Below, piece after piece: positions 1-6,495 of a DNA stretch of 18,160 nucleotides (positions are counted from its first letter, which is position 1; each line of letters starts with the position of its first letter). The position numbers were made by a program, and so were the translations under genes. Under the pieces are notes generated by a model. It ran no database searches, had not been told where the DNA came from, and saw nothing but the letters and a program-made list of their open reading frames with translations. The DNA is from CAZHMN01 sp964533705 (GTDB lineage: Bacteria > Electryoneota > B3-LCP): positions 1 through 18,160 of the forward strand of contig CAZHMN010000059.1 in the NCBI GenBank assembly GCA_964533705.1, in the 5' to 3' direction.

Positions 1-7
1 ACATTCC

Positions 8-62
8 AGGCCGGTTCACCGGCCTTTTGAATTTGTAGCCCACCGCTTCAGCGGTAGGCTAT
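8..62. repeat. Two adjacent palindromic elements, copy 1
   Basis: First hairpin: 7-bp stem (8-14 with 19-25) and TTCA loop. Second: 12-bp stem (35-46 with 51-62) and TTCA loop, with one mismatch at 56 and a G-T pair at the base. Both use the same loop. They lie downstream of the beta-helix gene. Confidence 0.75.
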
Positions 63-91
63 GATTCGGAGGGGAAACCTCCAAAGGAGCT

Positions 92-118
92 GCAGGGGCG
101 AGGTAACCTCGCCCCTAC
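92..118. repeat. Palindromic element (GGGGCGAGG type), copy 1
   Basis: A 12-bp inverted repeat (92-103 with 107-118) with a TAA spacer and one mismatch at 93. It ends 10 bp from the stop codon of the beta-helix gene. No T-tract follows on the transcribed strand, so it is not a standard intrinsic terminator. Confidence 0.7.
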
Positions 119-128
119 ATTGCAACGA

Positions 129-1916
129 TTATTTCATCAGGATCATTTTGCCGCTGGCCGTGAAGTCTCCCGCCTGAAGACGGTAGATATACATTCCCGA
201 CGGCAAGCCGGAACCGTCGAAGGTCACCTCATTCAAACCTGTCTCCTGCCAGCCATTCACCAGTTCTTTCACCTTGCGTCCGGAGATGTCGTAAACCGAG
301 AGGTTTACGAAGCTGAGTGCTGATAGCTGATAGCTGAGAACTGTCGTCGGATTGAAGGGATTGGGATAGATGCTTATGGAGAAATTCTCAGTCAACACCT
401 TGGAGCTTGACGCGATCTCATCGGTATCCAATCCTTCCACCATGGGCAGGTCGTTTATAACTTCATCACCATCGCAGACCTTCATGAAGGTGAAATGATC
501 TTCACTCCAGACCTCTAAGAGATTGTAATCCCCCACATAACCATTCACGGTATATTGGCCTTCAGGTGCATGCAGGGGCACGTATTGAGACAACAGACGA
601 TATAAGCTGAAACCCGGCTCCATGATGACATCGTCGCGCATCCCCAGCGGCCCAACGATTGAACCGTTCGGCAAAGTCGCGTCAATCCAGACGTCTGCCA
701 CCTGCGTTAAGCCGGAGACGTTATCCAGAGTGAGTTCGTATTCGAACGTTCCGCCGGTGGCCGGGATGATGATGGGTGGGTTGACGGGCGTCAAGGTTAT
801 CACCACCGGTGGAGTTCCCTGATCGAAATAAAAAGCTCCCATATCAGCTATGGTTCCGTCCGGATCGAAGGGCGTTGTGGGGTCTCCGGCGTCAATGCAA
901 GGGGAATCAGCCTGCAGGTGAAAATCCCTCATGGCGGGATTCACGAAATCAGGATCCTCAAAGATGTTATAATAAGCGTCGCACGAATCGCCGTTGGCAT
1001 TGACGGTAATGATCTGACCCAACCCCGAAGGCGGATCACCGTAGAAGGCTCCATATTGATTGCTGTAGAAATCGCTGTAGCTTATTGAGGCATCGGGCGA
1101 ACTTGAAAAAAGGATACCCCCATGGCCGCTATTATCAGATATGATCGTATTGACGATCTCCATATTGGAGGAGCTGAGGAAAATGCCTCCGCCCCCGCCA
1201 GTAGCGCTTGTACCGGCAGAGTTCATACTGATGGTGCAGTTGATAATGGTCGGGTTAGAATTTTGGCAGAGGATGGCGCCGCCCTGCCACAGAGTGACAT
1301 TGCCCGTGAATAGGCATTTCGAGATCAGTGGATTCGAATCTTGGCAATGAAGACCACCTCCGCGCGGGCTGAATGATTCAGTCGCGCTGTTATCCGCTAT
1401 CGTAGAGTAGAGGATAGAAGGATTGGACGAATAGCAAGAAATGCCGCCGCCGTATATGGCAGAGTTATCACGAATTGTGCAGTGACTGATTACAGGATTG
1501 GAACTCTGGCAATAAATCCCACCACCGCAAGAGTTGGGGAGTCCTCCCATCGCAATCCCATTCTCCATTATGCAGTAAAACAGGTGGCTGCTGTCCGGCG
1601 CGTTAATGAACCGAATCCCGTGCCACCCCCTGGTGGGATCGTCAGCCGTAAAGAGAATCGAATCGCCTTCCGTCCCCAGGGCCTCCAGATAACCGTTAAC
1701 GATGAATTTGTAATGCCCCTGGAAAACGACGGATACTCCGGCCTCAATCGTCAGGGTTTCGCCCGCAGGGACGGTGATTTCGCCTTCAACCAGATAGGGT
1801 GATCCGGCAGTTTCCCACGCGCCTGAAACCTCGCCTCCGGGTATGACCGTCTGTCCCAAAGCTACGGTTGACGTCAAGGACCCAAAAGCCAGAGCGACCA
1901 GAAATTTCTTATACAT
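129..1916 (-). CDS. Secreted right-handed beta-helix protein with T9SS sorting domain
   Basis: Predicted extracellular protein of 595 residues, exported by Sec and then T9SS; the molecular target is unknown. The ATG at 1916 is chosen because AAGGAGG lies 5 nt upstream; an in-frame ATG 33 nt further out lacks this. Residues 1-21 form a signal peptide (lysines, hydrophobic core, ALG-Q). Residues 35-100 resemble the N-terminal cap of beta-helix proteins (PAGETLTIEAG). Residues 125-290 carry repeated coils of the type SSNPxIxxCTIxxNSAxxGGGI, with Asn and Cys ladders. 'SPCIDAGDP' near 338 is a frequent closing motif. Residues 369-479 form a beta-sandwich-like module shared with the neighbouring carboxypeptidase. 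The last 81 residues are a type A T9SS sorting domain (YPNPFNP, YDISGRKV, PSGMYIYRL, GKMILMK). It has its own promoter (1971-1999) and is probably monocistronic. Similar proteins are surface adhesins or polysaccharide-active proteins, but no catalytic residues can be assigned here. Confidence 0.88.
   Translation of the reverse strand: MYKKFLVALAFGSLTSTVALGQTVIPGGEVSGAWETAGSPYLVEGEITVPAGETLTIEAGVSVVFQGHYKFIVNGYLEALGTEGDSILFTADDPTRGWHGIRFINAPDSSHLFYCIMENGIAMGGLPNSCGGGIYCQSSNPVISHCTIRDNSAIYGGGISCYSSNPSILYSTIADNSATESFSPRGGGLHCQDSNPLISKCLFTGNVTLWQGGAILCQNSNPTIINCTISMNSAGTSATGGGGGIFLSSSNMEIVNTIISDNSGHGGILFSSSPDASISYSDFYSNQYGAFYGDPPSGLGQIITVNANGDSCDAYYNIFEDPDFVNPAMRDFHLQADSPCIDAGDPTTPFDPDGTIADMGAFYFDQGTPPVVITLTPVNPPIIIPATGGTFEYELTLDNVSGLTQVADVWIDATLPNGSIVGPLGMRDDVIMEPGFSLYRLLSQYVPLHAPEGQYTVNGYVGDYNLLEVWSEDHFTFMKVCDGDEVINDLPMVEGLDTDEIASSSKVLTENFSISIYPNPFNPTTVLSYQLSALSFVNLSVYDISGRKVKELVNGWQETGLNEVTFDGSGLPSGMYIYRLQAGDFTASGKMILMK
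312..337. repeat. Heptanucleotide repeat inside the beta-helix sorting domain
   Basis: The same array as at 2442-2476, here with three intact heptads and a fourth begun (GCTGAGT, GCTGATA twice, GCTGA); the equivalent of the fifth has decayed. It encodes LSYQLSALS. Confidence 0.75.
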
Positions 1917-1970
1917 TTCCGCCTCCTTGTTAATGATCAAATAATCCAATGCCTTGAATATGCCAAATAT

Positions 1971-1999
1971 AATATATAGATATATTTCGTAGGTGTCAA
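1971..1999 (-). promoter_or_regulatory. Sigma-70-type promoter of the beta-helix gene
   Basis: TTGACA (minus strand, 1999-1994), a 17-bp spacer, and TATATT (1976-1971). The -35 is a perfect match and the -10 matches 5 of 6. Predicted start near 1964, leaving a leader of about 48 nt with the AAGGAGG ribosome site. Confidence 0.72.
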
Positions 2000-2070
2000 G
2001 TAAAAACTATTGCCAATCAAAATTTTTTCAAATGCCAAGTGTGAGCCGCCCCCTCTTCAGAAATTTGTCT

Positions 2071-2092
2071 GCCCGGCCATCAATGACCGGGC
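2071..2092. repeat. GC-rich hairpin in the intergenic region
   Basis: On the minus strand a 9-bp stem with one G-U pair (GCCCGGTCA with TGGCCGGGC) closes a TTGA loop. It is a fifth type of palindrome in the interval between the two cargo genes and has no T-tract. Confidence 0.6.
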
Positions 2093-2100
2093 TACGTTAT

Positions 2101-2122
2101 AAAAACCCCCCTAAAGGGGGCT
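2101..2122 (-). terminator. Intrinsic terminator downstream of the carboxypeptidase gene
   Basis: On the minus strand, AGCCCCC pairs with GGGGG(T)T around a TTTA(G) loop and runs directly into TTTTT. It lies 137 bp after the carboxypeptidase stop codon, beyond the palindromic elements, which would therefore be part of the mRNA 3' end. Confidence 0.7.
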
Positions 2123-2137
2123 ATTTGACCACATTCC

Positions 2138-2192
2138 AGGCCGGTTCACCGGCCTTTTGAATTTGTAGCCCACCGCTTCAGCGGTGGGCTAC
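2138..2192. repeat. Two adjacent palindromic elements, copy 2
   Basis: Same pair as at 8-62. The second hairpin (2165-2176 with 2181-2192) is a perfect 12-bp stem with a TTCA loop; the copy at the left edge is slightly decayed. Confidence 0.78.
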
Positions 2193-2221
2193 CCTTTGGC
2201 AGATAAAGTTCCCGAGCATCT

Positions 2222-2248
2222 GTAGGGGCGAGGTAACCTCGCCCCTAC
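2222..2248. repeat. Palindromic element (GGGGCGAGG type), copy 2
   Basis: Perfect 12-bp inverted repeat (2222-2233 with 2237-2248) around TAA, ending 10 bp from the stop codon of the carboxypeptidase gene, the same placement as copy 1. Confidence 0.75.
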
Positions 2249-2258
2249 ATTGCAACGA

Positions 2259-4295
2259 TTATTTCATCAATATCATCTTGCCACTTGCCGTGAAGTCTCC
2301 CGCTTGCAGGCGATAAATGTACAGGCCAGATGGCAAATTCGAGGCGTCGAAGATAGCCTCGTGCAGCCCTGCCTCACGTTGGCCATTCACCAGTTCGGTC
2401 ACCTTTCGTCCGGAGATGTCGTAAACCGATAGGTTTACGAAGCTGAGTGCTGATAGCTGATAGCTGATGGCTGATGTCGGATTGAAAGGATTGGGATAGG
2501 TACTAACCTGCAAATGCTCTGGCAACAACGCAGGCGAGAGGTCTATTTCTTCCAGATCAAATCCTTTTGCTTCCGGCAGGTAAGCCGTTTCTATTCCTTC
2601 TACGCCCGACTTGCTGAAGTCGAAGTGATCCTCCGTCCAGACGATGTTCAGGTCATAATCCCCCGCGTAGGCGTTCATGGTGTACGTTCCTGCCGGTGCA
2701 CCGGCCGGCACCGATTGCGTGATCTGCCGGTAGATGTTCATCCCTGCGGCCAGGTTGAGGTCGCCGCGCAGCAGCAACGGCCCGTACACCGTACCACTCG
2801 GAAGGGTAACGTCAATCCATACGTCCAGCATCTGCGCCGCGCCCGAATTGTTATCCAGATTGGCGTCATATTGGAAAATGCCTCCTCCGGAGGGGATGAC
2901 GATGGGTGGATTCACCGGATCAATCGTAATGCTGACGTTGGGATAGCCGACGAAATCCAGCGCTACGTCAATGACCGTGGGTTGTCCCGCCGTGACAACC
3001 GTGCCGGGGAACGTCTGCGTGGTATACCCCTGTCGGGAAATCTCCAGAGTCCAGCTTCCCGGGACCACCAGAGCGCGATAGCGCCCATACTCGGGTTCGC
3101 TGTAGCGCGGGTAAATTTCATCCGGATCCCACAGTTCGACGATTTTGTATTGAGCGACCAACGGTTCGCCCGTTGATGCATCGGTGATGTGTCCCGTGAT
3201 TTGCGCTCCACCGGCGCGCTCCAGAAGATAGAGATCGTTGGGGATGTTGTCCAGACATACGTTGAGAATACCCGAAGATGGCGGATTATATCCCGGTCCC
3301 GACCAGAGTTCCGTCGTAACCGACATAACGCCCTGCTCGGCGTAGAGGTAGTCGTTGTGTTCTCCGCCGTGCGGATAGAGGTTGCCGGAGAGCAGCGGGT
3401 CGTAGCCGTTCATGGCGCACATCGCATTGACGATTTCTTGATAGAATACGTCGTCGGGCGAAGGGTGATTCGAATCCCAGGCGAACGGATAGAGAATCTC
3501 CTCACCGTAAGAATGATAAGAATGACTGCTTGTGAAGTGATGCTCCAGGTTCAGATCGCGCACGATCTGGGTCTCAACTTCTGAGAACGGATAAGGGCCG
3601 TAAGCCCAGGCTGATTCGCCCCAGTGAAACGAGTAGTTTCTGTTGAGATCCACGCTGTTAGCGTTGTAACGGCTGTTGTTAGCGTAGCCATCGGGATTCA
3701 GAAGTGGCAATACCCAGATCTCCCGGTTCTCCACCCAGTAGGTTACGTCCGGATTGACCCCGTAGTTGTCGAAGATGTACCCCAGGAAATACATCGGCAC
3801 TTCCACAGAAATGTCTTCGTTGCCATGGTGGCAACCAACGTAATAGCATACAATTTCGTCCTCTTCCAGCAGCGGATTATCCGAAATCTTCATCCCCCAG
3901 ACGTGGCGATTTTGAACGGTCGTCCCCAGATCGTACAAGACGGCGATGTCGCCGTTTTCGTCCGCCCAGGTCTGCAACTGTGTCGTCAGAGTGGTGTAAT
4001 TGTAGTAATCATCCGTCTGGTCCATAGCCGAGTAAGCCACTAAACTGGCGGCCAGGTAATCCACCGTGTACCCCATGCGGATGAGGCGCGTCATCTGTTC
4101 ATTCGTCAATTCGGCCAGCGCGTGATCGTTTGGAATCGCCGCTAAAAGTTGAATCCCCGCTTCAGCCAGCGGTACGGCACTTCCTTTGTCCTGCAAATCA
4201 ATCCGGTAGAGATGCGCTTCGCGGGCGAACAAACTCTGCGAACCGATCATAAAAAGCAGGCTCAGGAATAGCAACAAAATCTTGCACCATTTCAT
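2259..4295 (-). CDS. Secreted M14 zinc carboxypeptidase with T9SS sorting domain
   Basis: Secreted metallo-carboxypeptidase of 678 residues. The ATG at 4295 has GAGGAGG 5 nt upstream and opens a signal peptide (MKWCKILLLFLSLLFMIG, ending near SLFA-RE). The M14 catalytic domain spans about residues 85-355. Zinc ligands are H157 and E160 in HGNE and H261 in HSYGEEILYP. Substrate-binding N218/R219 sit in DLNRNYSF, and the catalytic glutamate is E329 in TTELW; NPDGY is also present. All expected active-site residues are therefore in place. Residues 363-430 look like a carboxypeptidase regulatory-like beta-sandwich (ITGHITDASTGEPL). Residues 452-562 are the 111-residue module shared with the downstream cargo gene, and the last 81 residues are a T9SS sorting domain. 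The likely role is extracellular trimming of peptides or proteins for nutrition. A candidate promoter (4418-4446) and a structured leader precede it, and a hairpin-T-tract terminator follows at 2101-2122. Confidence 0.93.
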   Translation of the reverse strand: MKWCKILLLFLSLLFMIGSQSLFAREAHLYRIDLQDKGSAVPLAEAGIQLLAAIPNDHALAELTNEQMTRLIRMGYTVDYLAASLVAYSAMDQTDDYYNYTTLTTQLQTWADENGDIAVLYDLGTTVQNRHVWGMKISDNPLLEEDEIVCYYVGCHHGNEDISVEVPMYFLGYIFDNYGVNPDVTYWVENREIWVLPLLNPDGYANNSRYNANSVDLNRNYSFHWGESAWAYGPYPFSEVETQIVRDLNLEHHFTSSHSYHSYGEEILYPFAWDSNHPSPDDVFYQEIVNAMCAMNGYDPLLSGNLYPHGGEHNDYLYAEQGVMSVTTELWSGPGYNPPSSGILNVCLDNIPNDLYLLERAGGAQITGHITDASTGEPLVAQYKIVELWDPDEIYPRYSEPEYGRYRALVVPGSWTLEISRQGYTTQTFPGTVVTAGQPTVIDVALDFVGYPNVSITIDPVNPPIVIPSGGGIFQYDANLDNNSGAAQMLDVWIDVTLPSGTVYGPLLLRGDLNLAAGMNIYRQITQSVPAGAPAGTYTMNAYAGDYDLNIVWTEDHFDFSKSGVEGIETAYLPEAKGFDLEEIDLSPALLPEHLQVSTYPNPFNPTSAISYQLSALSFVNLSVYDISGRKVTELVNGQREAGLHEAIFDASNLPSGLYIYRLQAGDFTASGKMILMK
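2442..2476. repeat. Five tandem heptanucleotides inside the carboxypeptidase sorting domain
   Basis: Five consecutive 7-bp units beginning GCTGA (GCTGAGT, GCTGATA twice, GCTGATG twice) lie inside the coding sequence, reading on the minus strand as the SAISYQLSALS segment of the sorting domain. Confidence 0.8.
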
Positions 4296-4344
4296 CTGTA
4301 CCTCCTCTATTGATGCCAAAATCGAAATGGTTGTTATCGTTGAC

Positions 4345-4411
4345 AGACCGATTTTCGGGGCGACAGAATTCGATCTCCACCGCCCCGAAAGTGATCGTTT
4401 GGTTACGGTCT
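4345..4411 (-). promoter_or_regulatory. Structured 5' leader of the carboxypeptidase mRNA
   Basis: A perfect 10-bp stem (4381-4390 with 4353-4362) closes an 18-nt loop. An outer 6-bp clamp pairs 4406-4411 with 4345-4350, so the predicted first nucleotides of the transcript would be base-paired. The ribosome site lies 45 nt further down, outside the fold. It is not followed by a T-tract. It matches no riboswitch class I recognise. Confidence 0.5.
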
Positions 4412-4417
4412 TATATT

Positions 4418-4446
4418 AGTTTAGTAAATTTTTCTTGCAGAGTCAA
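4418..4446 (-). promoter_or_regulatory. Candidate sigma-70-type promoter of the carboxypeptidase gene
   Basis: TTGACT (4446-4441), a 17-bp spacer, and TAAACT (4423-4418) on the minus strand; 5 and 4 matches of 6. The predicted start near 4411 gives a leader of about 115 nt that contains a strong hairpin. Confidence 0.5.
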
Positions 4447-4514
4447 GCTGAATTTTGCATGGAAGTAGAATTTTTCGTGCAGGGTATAATGATACAAAGC
4501 AAAGTGCGGGCCGT

Positions 4515-4532
4515 TTGTGCTGGCAAGCACAA
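4515..4532. other. Short perfect hairpin downstream of the Lrp-like gene
   Basis: A 7-bp perfect stem (4515-4521 with 4526-4532) with a 4-nt loop, about 45 bp past the stop of the Lrp-like gene. No T-tract on the minus strand, so a terminator role is uncertain. Confidence 0.4.
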
Positions 4533-4574
4533 TGATGCAGATGAAGTGGTGAGTATGCTTACTAAACCGATGAT

Positions 4575-4817
4575 CTAATTTTCCATCGAAATCACGTGGC
4601 AGGTGATGGTATCAACCACGCCTTCAATCGCCTGGATCTTGTCCAGCACCAGCGCCCCGATCACAGAGAAATCAAAAGCCTCAATTCGGGCGATGATGTC
4701 ATAAGGGCCGGATACAGCATCCACCTGTTTCACTTCTGGCAGCTTGCCCAGGCTCTCAAAAACCTGCCGGGCCTTCCCCACTGAAACCGAAATTAGAACA
4801 TAAGCACAAGCTTTCAT
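4575..4817 (-). CDS. Stand-alone Lrp/AsnC ligand-binding (RAM) domain protein
   Basis: An 80-residue protein that consists only of the effector-binding/oligomerisation domain of Lrp/AsnC regulators, with no helix-turn-helix. The family signature is visible: a beta-strand start MKACAYVLISVSVGK, the V-x-G-PYDI-I core near residues 34-41, and GVVDTITCHVI near the C-terminus. The ATG at 4817 is supported by GGGAGG 5 nt upstream; the longer in-frame ORF to 4883 would run into the end of bshC. Stand-alone RAM proteins form ring oligomers and bind amino acids. Their targets are often unknown, and they cannot bind DNA alone. The gene is 43 nt downstream of bshC on the same strand, so it is probably co-transcribed. 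Link to thiol metabolism is inference from position only. Confidence 0.87.
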   Translation of the reverse strand: MKACAYVLISVSVGKARQVFESLGKLPEVKQVDAVSGPYDIIARIEAFDFSVIGALVLDKIQAIEGVVDTITCHVISMEN

Positions 4818-4860
4818 CGTTCCTCCCTGAAACATTATTGCTATCCTATTGGCTTTGAAT

Positions 4861-6495
4861 TTAATCCCCGTTTTCGAGATCAATCAGTTGATGGCGGAAG
4901 AGATCAATCTTGGCCTGCGATCGAATGCGTTGCCCCAGCGAACGGCCATAGCGGACCAGATAATATTGCATGCTATAACGCCTCTCCTGCAGTTGGCTGT
5001 GGGGCGCCAAATGCCTGCAGCACTTTTCAACCTGTGAGACCAGCGTTTCGTTCTTGTGGCTTAGTGCCATCCGTGCCTTGTCTTCCAGAACGTTCAATCC
5101 CTGCTGAAAACGCGCCAAGGTCTTTTCCATAGGGTGCTGAAGCGTGGGATCAATATGCATCAGCCCAAAGCCTAACTCCTCGTGAATTTCCCCCCATTTT
5201 TTCCGGATTCCTGCGAACAAACCCACGATATCATTGCTGGAATCCGATTCCAGCCGTTCCCTGATGAGTTCCTGCGGACCTTTGCTTAGCTGCTCCGGCG
5301 TAAAGCCGTATTTATCCAAGATTTTCTTGATCTTGGCTTCAAGTAAGGTTAGCGAAAGGCGAGGAATGATCGCCGGCATGCGGACGCCCAGGTGCTGATA
5401 TAACGGTTTTAACTGGGCGAAGTAGGCGATTTCCGAAGGGCCGGCGAGATAAGCTGCGGTGGGAAATAGATAGTCCTGCATTATAGGCCTGAGGCTGACC
5501 TTGGGGAGAAATATTTCCGGATTCTCCGCTGCTCGCCGGCGCAATCCTTCCAGACCGATCTGTTCGTGAGGTCTGTCCTCGTAGAGGAGTGTGCCGTCGT
5601 TGCTGACGGGGATTCTGACCTCGCCATATTTGACGAAAAGTTGTAACCGATCCTCTTGCGGGGATATCTGGGCTTGATAGCCCTTGTCTTCAACAGCTTT
5701 GGTTGATTCTTCAAGGAGGTCGTTCAGCCCATCGCCCGATTCAATAATTCGATCCAGCAGCGGCCTGACGGCGCCTTTTGAGCGGGCGTTGTCGGCATCG
5801 AACAGAACCAGGCCATCATCGCCGAAGAGGTAAGTGAAAAGCCGGGCGAAGGCGTTGCCGACCGTCTCTCCGGGCTTGTAAATGTCGCTTAGCATCTCCA
5901 GGAGCGGGCCGCGGTAGGTGTTGGCCGGCATGAGGTTCCAGAGGCGGTGAATGAGCTGTTTAATCTCACCGTTAAACGTGATGCCGCCGACCACCCGGCG
6001 TTTTTCTTTTGGTGCATTACTCAAAGAGAGAGTGACTTCCTCACCGGCCAGATCCAACATGCGGATGTAATTGATTTCGTAGAAATCATGGTCGGTCGTT
6101 TCCATCCAGAAGACCGGTATGGTCGGGCGACCCGTCTCCTTCTCTATCCTTTTGGCCCACAATACTGCGCTGGTAGCTTTGTAAAAAGTAAAAAGTGGTC
6201 CTCCGAAAAGGCCCACCTGCTGGCCGGTCACAACCGCCAGCGTTTCCGGTTTCGCCAGCGCCTCAATGTTTTTGATGGTCTGCCTACCGGATTCCCACCG
6301 CTGCGCATCCTCGAGAAGTCCTTCAACCAGATCTTTCTTATGGAGATTGGTCGTTTCACGAATGCCTTTCCACTGTTCGACGGGTTGGCGGTAATCTTGT
6401 TCGTAAAAAGAACTTACCCGTTCGAAATTCTCCACGTAATCCACAAAAAGCGAATTTAACCCCGGTAAGCGATGAAAAGAAATACTCTTAGGCAT
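4861..6495 (-). CDS. bshC: Bacillithiol biosynthesis cysteine-adding enzyme BshC
   Basis: Putative ligase for the last step of bacillithiol synthesis, adding L-cysteine to glucosaminyl-malate in the cytoplasm. At 544 residues it matches the family length (about 540). Recognisable features are VTGQQVGLFGGPLFTFYK (residues 89-106), the conserved PVFWMETTDHDFYEI block (127-141), and a C-terminal half rich in charged heptads, which fits the long coiled coil of BshC. The ATG at 6495 overlaps the upstream methyltransferase stop by 8 nt (ATGCCTAA), indicating translational coupling. A TTG at 6507 is an alternative start, but neither has a strong Shine-Dalgarno. bshA and bshB are not in the window. 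Presence of bshC in the FCB group is established. The direct substrate and cofactor use of BshC are not fully settled in the literature. Confidence 0.95.
   Translation of the reverse strand: MPKSISFHRLPGLNSLFVDYVENFERVSSFYEQDYRQPVEQWKGIRETTNLHKKDLVEGLLEDAQRWESGRQTIKNIEALAKPETLAVVTGQQVGLFGGPLFTFYKATSAVLWAKRIEKETGRPTIPVFWMETTDHDFYEINYIRMLDLAGEEVTLSLSNAPKEKRRVVGGITFNGEIKQLIHRLWNLMPANTYRGPLLEMLSDIYKPGETVGNAFARLFTYLFGDDGLVLFDADNARSKGAVRPLLDRIIESGDGLNDLLEESTKAVEDKGYQAQISPQEDRLQLFVKYGEVRIPVSNDGTLLYEDRPHEQIGLEGLRRRAAENPEIFLPKVSLRPIMQDYLFPTAAYLAGPSEIAYFAQLKPLYQHLGVRMPAIIPRLSLTLLEAKIKKILDKYGFTPEQLSKGPQELIRERLESDSSNDIVGLFAGIRKKWGEIHEELGFGLMHIDPTLQHPMEKTLARFQQGLNVLEDKARMALSHKNETLVSQVEKCCRHLAPHSQLQERRYSMQYYLVRYGRSLGQRIRSQAKIDLFRHQLIDLENGD

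Larger units (their letters stand above)
1..374. repeat. Copy 1 of a gapless duplicated T9SS-CTD plus 3'-hairpin block
   Basis: Aligns without any insertion or deletion to 2131-2504 (constant offset 2130). It contains, on the plus strand, three hairpins and then the reverse complement of the sorting-domain codons of the upstream cargo gene. Positions 1-61 differ from copy 2 at one base, and 94-139 are identical. The spacer between them (62-93) has diverged to about half identity and holds an extra hairpin (GGAGG, 68-72; CCTCC, 78-82). The block probably continues past the left edge. Confidence 0.9.
2131..2504. repeat. Copy 2 of the duplicated T9SS-CTD plus 3'-hairpin block
   Basis: Partner of positions 1-374, same order and spacing. 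It begins 8 bp after the terminator of the carboxypeptidase gene, runs through three hairpins and the stop codon, and ends where the sorting domain begins. The encoded 81-residue domains differ at 14 positions and need no gap. The shared intergenic part shows that coding and non-coding sequence moved, or are being homogenised, together. Confidence 0.9.

Noticed and set aside
8..29. Hairpin followed by TTTT as a plus-strand terminator
   Set aside because: All neighbouring genes are on the minus strand, on which no T-tract follows the stem, and an identical copy sits with two other palindromes. A repeat element explains it better.
1..2258. CRISPR-like array from the repeated palindromes
   Set aside because: Only two copies occur, 2.1 kb apart with genes between them, with no regular spacers and no cas genes.
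2514..3176. 220-codon open frame on the plus strand, antisense to the carboxypeptidase
   Set aside because: It lies opposite an M14 peptidase with an intact active site, its translation is Arg/Val-rich with no recognisable motif, and it has no ribosome site. It is a shadow of codon bias.
4353..4390. 10-bp hairpin as terminator of the Lrp-like gene
   Set aside because: It is 185 bp past the stop, lies downstream of a candidate promoter for the next gene, and is followed by AATCGG instead of a T-tract.
4459..4578. 39-codon plus-strand ORF (starts MEVEFFVQG) converging on the Lrp-like gene
   Set aside because: The translation looks vaguely protein-like (KVRAVCAGKHNDADEVV), but there is no ribosome site at the first ATG, it overlaps the end of a real gene, and I recognise no family. 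It could be a remnant; not supported.
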